Source: Parascedosporium putredinis (taxonomy: Eukaryota; Ascomycota; Sordariomycetes; Microascales; Microascaceae). From it: a DNA stretch of 64,000 bases. The DNA is taken from assembly GCA_949357655.1 (NCBI GenBank), contig CASHTG010000007.1:682001-746000 (forward strand), read 5' to 3'. Both the position numbers and the translations under genes were made by a program. Below the pieces are notes generated by a model that was not told where the DNA came from, did no database searches, and worked only from the letters and a program-made list of their open reading frames with translations. Of the stretch, positions 1 through 10,436 are shown in pieces; the first letter of the stretch is position 1, and each line of letters opens with the position of its first letter.

Positions 1-36
1 GGGATTTTGGGAAGTTGCTGGAGGTTTTTTTGAGGG

Positions 37-159
37 ATGGGGAGGGCGGCGGGGGATGTGGATGTGGATGTGGATGTGAATTTGGGTATTGATCTTGGTG
101 GAGAAGAGGAGGGGGATGAGGACACGATAGACGATACAAGCGAAGAAGAGGCTCCCTAG
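37..159 (+). CDS. 3' end of an unidentified gene (partial)
   Basis: The frame ending in TAG at 157-159 encodes a short Asp-Val dipeptide run followed by a very acidic C-terminus rich in Glu and Asp. This looks like a natural protein end rather than random sequence. A stop lies in the same frame at 31-33, while a different frame is open from the window edge to about 93, so an intron or a 1-nt slip would be needed to join them. No domain can be recognised. It could also be non-coding low-complexity DNA made of GATGTG repeats. Confidence 0.3.
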   Translation: MGRAAGDVDVDVDVNLGIDLGGEEEGDEDTIDDTSEEEAP

Positions 160-599
160 ATAGAGCAAAGGGATGCCGTTTGATAGTGAATTTCATCTTT
201 TTTTTTTTTATTCTTCATTTCTCCCATATTGACATGGCTCTGAGATGAGGTTGAATTGTTTTCTTCCACTTATATCTGTTTAAAAGCACATGTTTTTGCG
301 TTGTTCTCGCGATTCATCAATTCTTTTACATTTCATGTACGGCGCCTGCTCCAAGAAAAAAAAGAAACTATCAAAAAAGTCTTGTCCTATGCGCTTGCCT
401 TTCCCATGATGCTTATACGATGCGAATACGACAAGAGGAGAAAAAGTGCACCAAGACGTTCCACCAAGCCCTGTGGCGAGTAGAGGCATTATCTACCACA
501 ATACATGGGCATCATTACCCAGGGCAACCTTGATAGCAGAGATCTAAGGTGTGGAACTAGGTGGTTGGGTGTAGACAAAAGGGTCGGCGTTTCCGCCAT
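160..599. other. intergenic, convergent 3' ends
   Basis: The stretch lies between the 3' end of the edge gene and the stop codon of the GH131 gene on the other strand. It holds a poly-T tract near 199-210 and AT-rich 3'-UTR-like sequence. I see no gene, RNA or repeat here. Confidence 0.5.
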
Positions 600-1690
600 T
601 TACAGAGAAAGGCTGATGCAGCCGTCGGACGAGTCCTCCTGGAAGATGCCTCCAAAGATGATGCCCTCGTCGATGCCGGCCTCCTGGAAACCATCCTTGG
701 TGATGTCGCCGGCGGAGTCGGTGGGCTTCTTGAGGACGCCAAAGTGGAACTGGCCCTGGCCGCTGACGTCGTTGGCGATGGCGTCGGTCTGCTCCTCGAG
801 GGGTCGGAGCCGGTGGAGTAGAAGACTTGGGTGGTGCTATGGAGCAGTGTTAGTAAACGAAGTTGACAGGGGAAAAAAGAAAAAGAGCAAAACCAGCCAT
901 GCGGTACTTACAGAGCATTAAAGTCGAGGAGGACGCCAAAGTTGTGGAAGACGCCCGCGGTGAAGGCGGTGCTGAACAAGAGGTTGCCCTGGTTGACGTT
1001 GCCAAAGAGCTGGAGGGTGTCGGGGTCGGCGGTGTTGCCGCCGAGGATGGTGCCGGTCTTGAGCACGACCTGGTTGGTGGAGAAGTCGTTGCTCTCGAGG
1101 AAGACGAGTTGGTACTCGTGGGAGAGGTTGAGGGGCCGGGCGGCGTCCTTCATGAGGCTAAAGTGGAGGGTCTTGACGCCGGTGGTGGAGGGTCGGTGCC
1201 GGAGTTGGAGGCCGGGATGAGCTCGGCGCGGCGGAAGCCCGTTTGCACGTTGTCGGGGGAGGGGGAAGATGGAGTCGTCGGAGATGGTGACTTCGAAGGG
1301 GGCGGTGCCGTCGTCGAACTGAAGGGGAAAGCATGGGGTGTTAGGTAAAAAGGTAGAAGAAACAGGGAGGAATTCAAGGTTTTCTCTTCATGTGTGCCCG
1401 ACTCGTCTTCATTTTTGGGGTTCATTGGTGTTTCTGAGAGGCCGCGGAGAAGTGCAACTAAAGAGACTTACAATGGACAAGCCAGCGTTGGGGAGCTTGA
1501 TCAGTTGGCCAAAGGAGAGACCCTGGCCAAAGACATTATCGGGGCTAAAGATGTTGTTGTTGGCATCAAAGTCGGCGGCGGCGAAGTCATCGGGCGTCCT
1601 GCCGTCGAACTGGAGAGTGCACTCCTGCGCCGACACCAGCGGCAGCGCGGAAAGGAGGAGGGAGAAGAGGGCGGATCGGGAGGGAGCCAT
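600..1690 (-). CDS. secreted GH131 family beta-glucanase
   Basis: The protein of about 287 residues starts at 1690 with a clear signal peptide (MAPSRSALF..., a Leu-rich core, cleavage after VSA). It continues with CTLQFDGR, FSPDNVFGQGL, GFRRAELIPASN, GVKTLHFS, LVFLESNDFSTNQ and a C-terminal GIIFGGIFQED. This is the pattern of glycoside hydrolase family 131, fungal extracellular enzymes with broad beta-1,3/1,6/1,4-glucanase activity. I place exons at 1690-1472, 1318-912 and 836-600 with GTAAGT donors. The reading frame slips three times, always in C runs on the coding strand (near 1255-1265, 1190-1192 and 800-803), while family-like sequence resumes in another frame each time. I treat these as assembly errors, although a pseudogene is possible. 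Its role would be secreted glucan degradation. Confidence 0.82.
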
Positions 1691-3976
1691 TTTGATTCTT
1701 TTGGGGGAATGAAGAGGAGAAAAAGAGTAAGAGTGAAGGAAAGAAGTGTATAAAAAAGTACAAGAATAAAATGATCCTGTCCAGAGGATTAGAAGCGAAA
1801 GATGATAAAAATGCAAAAAGGCTGAGAAAGCGACAGACTACGATGCGCACGTCAAGACCAAGAACTTCCAAGAGAAAAAAGAGAGGGAGAGAAGGAGAGG
1901 AAAATCCCCAAGACTTGATGGCGACGATCACCCTCGTCGGATCTTATACGATGCTTCGACCCGCGCTTGGGAATGCAGAGTGGATTTTCCTTACAACAGC
2001 TGGGGTCTATATGTCCCGTGCCACTGACATCGACGCTCTCTTGTTTTACGTCTCGTCCTTCTTTCATCATGGCGTCGGCTTGCACCACTTCGCCGGAAGC
2101 ACGGCAAGGCTAAACTTGCCGTCAAAAGAACAGAGAAGAATTGTTAGGCCATCGAGTATGACGACAGGGTTAGCCGGGGGTATCGGCAACCTGTTGAGCT
2201 AGCATTTCGGCGTCGCAGGGGCACCAGAACCCACGGAATAGCAGAGTGCCTTGCTCCAGGGCGGTTGGTGGTGAAAGGTGTGAGGGGATGGGGAGAAGTG
2301 TGGTTATGCGACGACGAACCGAAGCCGATCAAACGGGGTCGTCTCAAGGAGCGTTCGGCGCTCGTGGTTGGGCGCTGTGGCGTTTCACGGGCGCGGGGAC
2401 CAAAGAATGGAATGCGACGGTGGGGAGTGCGGCTCCATCCCTTGACTCGTGGAGAATTCAATGCCTGACGTCGAGAAATGCTTGAGCACTATTTTTGGGG
2501 AAAACTAGTAGAAGAATAAAAAAGGGACGAGTAATGATGGCTTTGAAAATTTCGGGAAACAGTGAACAGTAGAATCGGGTTTCTATCGACATGTGCGTGT
2601 TCCCGAAGCTTTTTGAGAAGCACTCGAAGCTTCATTTCGTCTTGTCTCTGACAGGTCCTGCTTTTGTTTGGCTGGTTTCCCAAGGCCCCACCCACCAATG
2701 TGACGGAGCACGCGCAGAGCTGCAAGGGGTCGCAGAGCCAAAATCTCCTGCCACCAGTAAAATCGCGAGATCGCTCTTTCCTTTTTTGGGACGAGATCGG
2801 GTCCGGGAGAGGCGTGTGTCGCCTCACAGTTGACACCATGTGTCTGCCACCTTGAGTTGACCAAGACGCCAGAAAGAAAAATTCCCGAAAACAGTCGCGT
2901 GGTGGGCAAGTAAAAATGCTGATCTCATTCAGCTCAGGCCTTCAATGGCTTGGCGAGCGGCGCGTCGATGTCGATGAGCCCTCGGGGTATTTGCAGCGGT
3001 CGGTACGTACCACCTGTATCTCGAGGTTATCCCCGCGTCTAAGAATGGTGCGCCAAGCCATCCAACGAACAATAACATCTATGATCTGCCGCCATTGCTG
3101 CTCGTGTACGGTATTTTGTATTGTCAAGATATTCAGTTAATTGATTGATCCAAGTGCAGAATGGTGTCTACTAGCATAAGAAGAGGGAAAACAAACGCCG
3201 CCCGGGTTTAATTGATTGATCTAAAGGGGGCTTCAAACTGCTTCTTGCTCTCCATCTCCTAATTTCCCCCATCAAAGTTGGTCTGTCTGTCTCTCTCCGG
3301 ACTCAGAGCGTAACCCCACTACGACCAAACAAAGACAGCACTAGAACTGTCATCGCGTCACAAAAGGGACATTGGACAGACATTGAGATCAGCTTATCTC
3401 ATCAGCGTCGAGCCTTCCGAGTTTGTGGCGGTCCCGTTATCCTGTTGCGGGTCTTCCTGACTGAAAGAAGCAGTGGTGCAGCTGCACCGTGCCCGGCTTT
3501 GCTCTCCGCGTCGTGCTTTCCTCAATTCTTCCGCTTGCACGACAGTTCCTGTTTCCTCGACTTGGACAATCCCTGCATTTGAGAACGTGTAGGCGTCAAT
3601 TTTTATTCTTTTCCTTGTCGATTCCAAGGTCACGAGTTTTCTCGTCCCATTCAAGTTCACTGCCCTCTCTTCTCCCAATTGTCTGCTCCCACCGTTTTCC
3701 GAGCCGGGCCAAACAACCGCATCTCCGCCGCATTGGGAAACCCGTCCACGTCGCGTCAAACCACACCAATGCGTCCTCATCACCGATCCTAGATGATTCA
3801 ACGCTCTCGCGCGTTCGAAACCAACCCCATTTTTACAACGCGGTATTGGACCGCCAAAATCTCCCCGGCGTCGGCTTTTGAAAGGCAATCCTCTAAACTA
3901 TTTTGATTTCTTTTGATCTTTGCATCTTTTTGCCTATAAATCACCCTTTTGATATTCCACACAGTCTTTGCCCGCC
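1691..3976. other. intergenic, divergent promoter region
   Basis: About 2.3 kb separates the GH131 start (minus) from the sirtuin start (plus), so both promoters must lie here. Open frames are short and on all strands, and none shows domain-like sequence. The sirtuin-proximal part from about 3480 is pyrimidine-rich, as usual for fungal 5' leaders. Confidence 0.5.
3934..3940 (+). promoter_or_regulatory. TATA-like element before the sirtuin gene
   Basis: CTATAAA lies about 40 nt before the sirtuin ATG, following a T-rich stretch. A TATA box this close to the ATG implies a very short leader, so the assignment is weak. Confidence 0.25.
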
Positions 3977-6900
3977 ATGCCGACCGCCCACGTGCGGCCG
4001 GAAGACGGCGAGGCTCTCCAGGTCATTGCCAATGCCCTTGTCAAGGCAAAAAGGTCGTTGTCGTGACTGGCGCGGGTATTAGCACGAACTCGGGCATTCC
4101 GGTTAGTAGTAGTCCAGCACGCGAACCTGCCTCACGACCTCTTGTTCGCCTTCAACTATCGACAAGAGGAGGGGCGAGGAAAGAGGGTGGCGTTCCGTTT
4201 TCTGACTTTTTTGACTGTTTAGGACTTCCGATCTGAAAATGGTCTCTACCAGCTTATCCAGGCTCAATACGAAGCTGCCGCCCGGTTCCAGTCCCAGCTC
4301 CCTATGTCCGCCGTAGAGTCGGTTCCCAGCACTCGCGGTTCCCAAGATGACGCGTCAAATAACGACGAGTTCCCCACAGCCAGAGCCAGTAAACGCCGGA
4401 AACTTGGACGCGTCGAATCCGACGAACCTAGCACGTTGGATGGCGTGGCAGAGCTGTCCAGTGCCGAACAGAGAACAAAAGGGCGACGCGGCAACAGAGG
4501 GAGGAGGAAAAGCAGCAGACTCTCCCAGATTGACGCGACGGAGCCCAGAAGCGAGGACTCAATTACTGTCAAGCCGGAGCCTGCTCTGGCCTGTGACACG
4601 TCGACCAACCGGAAAGCTCGTCGCCAAAGAAATCGTGAGGAGGAGGAGGAGGAGGAGGAGCAGGAGGACCAAGACGAGGAGTGCGAGCTTCCTCAGAACG
4701 GTGCTCCGGACTCCCCTCATTCCAGCTTTCGCAAGAAGCTCTGGATCGGAGCAATCGAGCTGCCTCTCTCCCGCCCGAGTTCGAATCTCCTCCCCGAAAC
4801 CAGACGTATTCCACGCTACCACAGTCCTCGCCTCCTCGCTACTCGGACCGGATCTTCCCCTTTTCCAGACAGAGCCGCCCCGTCAGCGTCGGCCTCTCTC
4901 TTGACACTCGGCAAAGCTTCTTATTCAGTGAGATCCGCGGAAGGTGGGCAAACTGGGCTGCCACGGGCCGCGACATGCCCTCCTCACCGCCGTCAGTCGC
5001 CCCGTTTCCGGCGACCCCTACGACCCGAGGGCCTATGAACCCCCACCACCGTAGAGTACTCGCCGACCTAGCCGCCGAATCCCGTTCCCTGGGGGATCCT
5101 CCTCACTTTTGCAGCTCCTCGCCCCTCTCCTCACCGCCGCCCGTACTCTTTGACCCCCGGGATGAATCGCCCTGCTCGCCCCGAGGATCTAGTTTCGGTA
5201 GCAGCACCGCGCCCTCGGAGACGGACGAAACCCCACCCTCATCTGATCCTGGCACCTCCTCGCAGGGTTCCACCCTATCGGCGAAATTACCAATCCCCAA
5301 CATCAAGGGGCGCGACTTATTTGACGCGTCAATCTGGGCCTGCCCCGTCCGAACCTCTGTCTTTTACACCTTTGCCACCACCCTCCGCCAGAAAGCCCGC
5401 GACGTCTCGCCCACCACCTCGCACCATTTCATTGGCCATTTGCGTGACCGGGGAAGTTGGTTCGCTGCTACACGCAAAATATCGACCGAATCGAGGAGAA
5501 GGTTGGTCTGGCAACCTCCTTGACCGTGGTCCCGGGCAGAGGAGCCGCTTCTCAAACCGACGGTCAACCCTGTCCCGCCTGAGCTCCGTTGTGAGCAAAG
5601 AGGCGTCTAGCTTGAGCGAAGACGGTTTGGAAGCTACAGGGGAGTCTAAGCAGATGATTGACAAAGAAGGTGAGAGCGTCGGCACTGGACAGGCTCCGAT
5701 AGATGGTCCCGACGTTGTAGCCGAGCTTTCAATATGCCAATCTCAGGACACCACCGAGGGAGGCGTCGACTCGCGAGAACCAGCCACAATTGGACCAGCG
5801 GAATCGACGGGCAGCACAGGCCAGAACCCTGCTGAACCCGATCTCCAAGCATCCCAAACCGAGGCAACAGCCAAACCCACTTGCTTGTCTCAGGCGCGCG
5901 GCTCTCCCCATCTAGTGGCGTTGAATGCGTCCTACTCCACGGCTCACTCGAGTGGCTGCGATGTTTCCTCTGCCGCAAACTATCTCAGTGGGACGGGGAC
6001 GATCGGGAAATCGAGACCCTATCCGGCCGCCAGCCAGAGTGTCCCCACTGCGCCGGTGCTGCGGCTGCGCGACAAGAGAGGGGCAAGCGGGCTCTAGGTG
6101 TCGGGAAGCTCCGCCCTGACATTGTGTTATACGGCGAAGACCACCCTAACGCCCATTTGATTTCTCCCGTCATCACTCATGACCTCGGGCTTGGTCCCGA
6201 CCTCTTGCTTATTCTCGGGACGTCCTTGAAGGTCCATGGTCTCAAAGTCATGGTTAGGCAGTTCGCCAAGGCCGTGCACAGCAAAGGAGGCAAGGTGGTG
6301 TTTATCAACTTCACCAAGCCTCCCGAGAGTATCTGGGGAGACGTGATTGACTACTGGATCCAGTGGGATTGCGACGCATGGGTGGACAACTTGAAGGAAC
6401 GAGTCCCGGCGCTATGGCTGCCGCCCGGTGCCGCGTTACCGGAGCCACCGAAGAAACGCAAGAGGGAGAGCGCGGGCGGCGAAAAGAAAAAGACGTCGAC
6501 CAAGAGAATGTCTCTGAAGAAGGAAAAGACCGGAGAGGGTGCTCTACTACAAGATACTCCAGTAACCTCGGATTCAATCATCGCAAGTGGGCTACCCTAC
6601 CAGGCCGTAGCGCCTGGAGAACAAAAGACCGAAGCCGACGTACTAAACGCGATATCCGAAATAGCGGATAAAGCCCCGGGCGATGCGTTGGATCCATCCG
6701 GTACGCAGCATGGAGCGCAGAAGCGATCCCCAAAACCGGCCAAGGGCGTCAAGGAGGACAAGATCAATGGAGCCTACCTAACGTGGAGGATTATGGATAG
6801 CCTTCGACGGTTATCCGGGAGACCCACCCCGCCACTCATGGAGTTGCCTTCATTGGCGGCAACATATGCAGCCGCCGCTGCTGCCACCAAGATCAAGCGC

Positions 6901-7872
6901 AACGAAGCAGCCAAGGCCAGGCGCCAGAGAAAATCCGCTCCAGCTGCGCTCACACGACCGGATCCCGCCGTTCTCGAAGGCGGGCCAGAAACTGAAGCAA
7001 CAATGGTACCGGCCGCCATATCCACAAGTACTATAGCCTCTACCTCATTAGACGTATCAACAGCGGTGGCACCAGACGGAGATTGCGCGACGCCGCCTAT
7101 GCGACACACGCCTTCCGTTACCCAGTCCTCACCACCCATCCCCATCACTTTCCACACACCAACGTCCATTCTGCTGCCCAAGCCACAGGCATCGATTCTC
7201 GCCGCTGTCAAGTCGAATCCCAGGCGACGCAAACGCAAGGTGATTGACGGGGAGGAGGTGGTGCTACCCTGCGTCAACAGCAGGGGGTCCGCACCAAGTC
7301 CTCCCCGCTGGCACGCCCTCGAGCCATCGCCGAGCTGGCGCCCGAACCCTATACCAACCGGACGGCAAGGAAAATGGGCGGTGGATATCGACGACGCCGA
7401 TCCCTATCCCCCACGTTCCCCATACATCACGGCCAACGCCAATGAAGTCGTCGGTCCCAGCGCAGCAAAGGGCTGCGGGGACGTCGTGCTTGGTCTCGTC
7501 GCGTCCCAAGTCTCTATCATTGTCCCTACCTCTACCCCCGTCGCTGTCCCTCCCACCACCCCGCCACCACTGGCGGCACGGGGCGACGAACTTTCAGAAT
7601 CACTCGCACTCCCTCCCCTACGGCAGCCGTTATCCCCGGCAATCGCGAGCCACATGCAGCTTGTATCGCCAGACTTGTGCAAGCTGGAGCCGATGGAGCC
7701 CTCATCGTCGCCGCGGGGCCCGCTAGCCACCATCTCGACGAACTTGCGGACGTCTGTGGTCACGGGCGATTTGAGAAAGAATCCCTTCTTTTTCGCGGAC
7801 CCTTCGGTCATGTGGGAGGAGCTGTCCTGGCGAGAGAGGGCGACCGGGGCGGGCAGGTTGAGATGGAACTAG
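3977..7872 (+). CDS. NAD-dependent histone deacetylase, Hst3/Hst4-type sirtuin
   Basis: The ATG at 3977 begins MPTAHVRPEDG; a short N-terminus leads into the NAD-binding GAGIS and SGIP, an intron from about 4102 with an acceptor near 4222, and DFRSENGLY. Further on come TQNIDRIE (about 5478), the catalytic His in LLHGSLEWL (about 5935), two CxxC zinc pairs (CFLC and CPHC), GTSLKVHG and NFTKPPES. These are sirtuin signatures, and the large inserts match the Hst3/Hst4 class that deacetylates H3K56 in the nucleus. An unusual 400-residue low-complexity insert, with an eight-Glu run from GAG repeats at 4637-4660, separates the NAD site from TQNID. A basic, disordered tail of about 480 residues follows the catalytic domain. 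Frame slips at 4048-4052 (A run), 5450-5453 (G run) and about 5520 must be bridged; the exact frame of 5600-5880 is uncertain. Confidence 0.85.
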
Positions 7873-8412
7873 GGAGGTTTGGGCATAGTGAAGGCATCAG
7901 GTATCCCCTTTTGGATAGCGGGTTTGGTGTCACTAAAGATGGTTTCGTTTTCAGGCCCTTCCTTTCCTTTGAGAAACTGTCAATAGGGACAGGCAAAATG
8001 AGATCAAAAGATGGAACAAAAGGTGTAACGGGCTGGTAGTTTAAAAGCAGACAATTCCGGGCCAAGCGAGCTTGGTCGTTATGATTGATGAAATGGATAT
8101 GTTTACAGTTCATGATACCAAATAAAAAGATGAGCTCCCAATCCGATGAAAACCAAAAGCCTTTCGGTGACTACATTTATACTCAAGAAACCCCACCAAG
8201 ATGTCATCTCCAGTTCGCGACTAATATGTGCGATGTATTAAGTGCTTGCCTGCCCCCTCACCTTTGGAAAACGCCAGAATCGATCAACGTATGATGATAA
8301 AATCATGAGGGTTTGGTACGTAAACCAAACACTATTTGCAAGAGAACCATGGAAGAAGGAAACGAAAAAAAGAAAGAAAAAAGAAATATGAGACGCCAGC
8401 ACCGCGACTGCT
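7873..8412. other. intergenic, convergent 3' ends
   Basis: Terminal region between the sirtuin stop and the stop of the minus-strand gene ending at 8413. The stretch at 8345-8390 is A-rich. I see no gene or structured element. Confidence 0.5.
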
Positions 8413-9028
8413 TTAATCCCTCGGGGGCTTGATGTAGTCGGCAATGGCCCTCCCAAGGCCGCGTTTCTCGGGCTTGGGTTGCGACATGATGCGCCGAGCT
8501 CTCTGACTAGCGGCGGCGGAGCTCGCGGTCGACGAGTACGAGGGGTATGTGGTCAGGGAAGGGGCCGAGGGGGCGTCGGAGAGCGCGCAGGAGCAGGGGC
8601 GGTGGCGGCTCAGGCTCTGGTGGGAGAGGGAGGGTTTGCGGCTAGCGGCCTCGGAGGCGTCGTCGTCGTCGTCGTCGTTGGTGTCGGCGTCGGCGTCGGC
8701 GTCGGCGTCTTCTTCGACGGTGAAGATGGAGCCGGCGGCGAGGGAGCAGGCGGGGTGTGTCTGGGCCCGTCGGGGACGGAGCGGAGAGAGGAGCGGTGGC
8801 TGGGGGCGGCGGAGGTGGAGGAGGAGGAGAGGGAGGTTGTGGAGCGGGTGGAGGAGGGTTTGCGGGAGGAGTCGCGGGCGGCGTGGCGGGGACGTAGGGC
8901 TGTCTGGAAGCGGGAGTAGAAGCGGAGGAGGAGGAGGAGGAGGGAGGGGGATCGAAGACGTTGGCGGGTTGGCGGGACCAGAAGCGTTGTTTGAGGGATT
9001 GGGGTTGAGGGTGGGCGGTGGCTGCCAT
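8413..9028 (-). CDS. small disordered conserved fungal protein, function unknown
   Basis: The chosen ATG at 9028 gives MAATAHPQPQSLKQRFWSR, then a Ser/Pro-rich segment with a long proline run, an Asp-rich tract (DADADADAD, then DDDDDD) encoded by GTC/GTCGGC-type repeats, and a Ser-rich segment. It ends with a compact basic tail, RGLGRAIADYIKPPRD. The ordered tail and the defined N-terminus look like the conserved parts, with repeats between. About 205 residues. One 1-nt slip near 8755, in a C run, links the two frames. No enzymatic domain, signal peptide or membrane span is visible. It could be a nuclear or cytosolic scaffold; I do not assign a function. The upstream leader carries a long GA/CT microsatellite. 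Confidence 0.55.
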
Positions 9029-9037
9029 GTTGGGGAA

Positions 9038-9043
<6 letters not shown>

Positions 9044-9071
<28 letters not shown>
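9044..9071. repeat. GA/CT dinucleotide microsatellite
   Basis: About 14 uninterrupted GA units directly before the start codon of the minus-strand gene, where they read as CT in its 5' leader. The length is likely to be variable between strains. Confidence 0.9.
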
Positions 9072-10413
9072 CCAGGTGGTTTTGGTTCTTGGTGTGGTGG
9101 AGAGAGAAGGTGTTGTGGTGGTGCACACACGGTTGTTGCTTTCTGAGAGGCAAAGTTGGATGCTTCTTATCTTTCTGTATAGGAGAGAACGAGAGGATGG
9201 ATAAAGACTGGATGCTTATCCCGAGAAGAGAACGTATATAAGCTACTCGAATGAAACGACTGACATGGAGTAGACGAAAATAGCTGGCTTTTAAAACAAC
9301 GAGTGACTCGAGTGAGTGACGAAGCGAGACAACGAAACGAGGGACAGACGGGAAGGCAGGTCTTGGTGAACCAAAGTGTGCGAAACGAACGAACGAGAAC
9401 GAATGGAAGGAACGGGAAGGGACGCGAGGAAGAAGGAAGAAGCAAAGGTGGGAAAGGCACCCCGGACGTCATTACGCAGGCTGGGGGGCCTCGTTCCGTT
9501 AAGTACGAGGAGGGAAGAGAGAGACTTGGGGGAAGCGATATAGGTTAGGCGCGGGACAAGGGTACGGTTTGACAGGTCATTCGGCAGTCGACGACATATG
9601 ATGGATGCACGTCTAAAACGATCGAGATTGATCCCATCGACATTTGTCGCACCCTCCACGCGGCCCACATACACTAGGAGTGCAGTCAGAAGGGGAGGGT
9701 TCAGCGGGCCTCGAGGTGAGACCCCTTGAACTGACCGGGATCCCCGCGGGGTTTTCTTTGCCGATAGCGCGGGTGTCATCCGGCGAGGCTGCTTTTTCTT
9801 TTTTGTTTTTGCCTTTCTTTTCTTATTCTTTGTGCTGAATTGTTGTCTTTTGTTACTTGTTTTCCGCCGTGTCCCCCTTTGGTCTTCTGTTGTATCGTTT
9901 CGCTGTTCCGCGTCCCGAGTCCATTGTCCCCTTCTCCGCTAATTCCATTTTATGGCGCTTTTCCTTCATTCATTAAAAATCCGTGCGGGGCCAGGGCTGA
10001 AGGACGAGCGCTGCTGGGTAAAATTACGCAGATGGACGGATCGGTTTCTCTTTTCGAACGGTGTTTGGCCTTTTTGACCATCTTTGGTCTTGAAAGCAAG
10101 ATGGGGGCCGTGACCTGATGCGAAGTAGGCAAGATTCAGGCACAAGAAAAACCCCCGATGCAGAATGGCAGTTGGACCTAGTGGTCATCAAATCTACTTT
10201 GGGGCTAGGACAAGCATTGAAGCTTTCAGGTCCGAATTGGCTGACGGGCGCGCTTTTCCTCTTTGGCGCGGAAGGGGGCGGGCGGAGCACGAACTAGGAG
10301 TCTAAACCGGGCGCTGTCTAGTGTAGTGCCCAAGCCCGCGGTGGAAGGGAGGGGAAGGGGAAATAGGAACAGGAATAGGCGAGAAGAGGGGCGAGGGAAC
10401 AAAGCGGAAGCGA

Positions 10414-10436
10414 TAGAGAGAGAGAGAGAGAGAGAG
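10414..10436. repeat. GA dinucleotide microsatellite
   Basis: About 11 GA units in an otherwise purine-rich stretch (10330-10600) of the gene-free interval. Confidence 0.85.
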
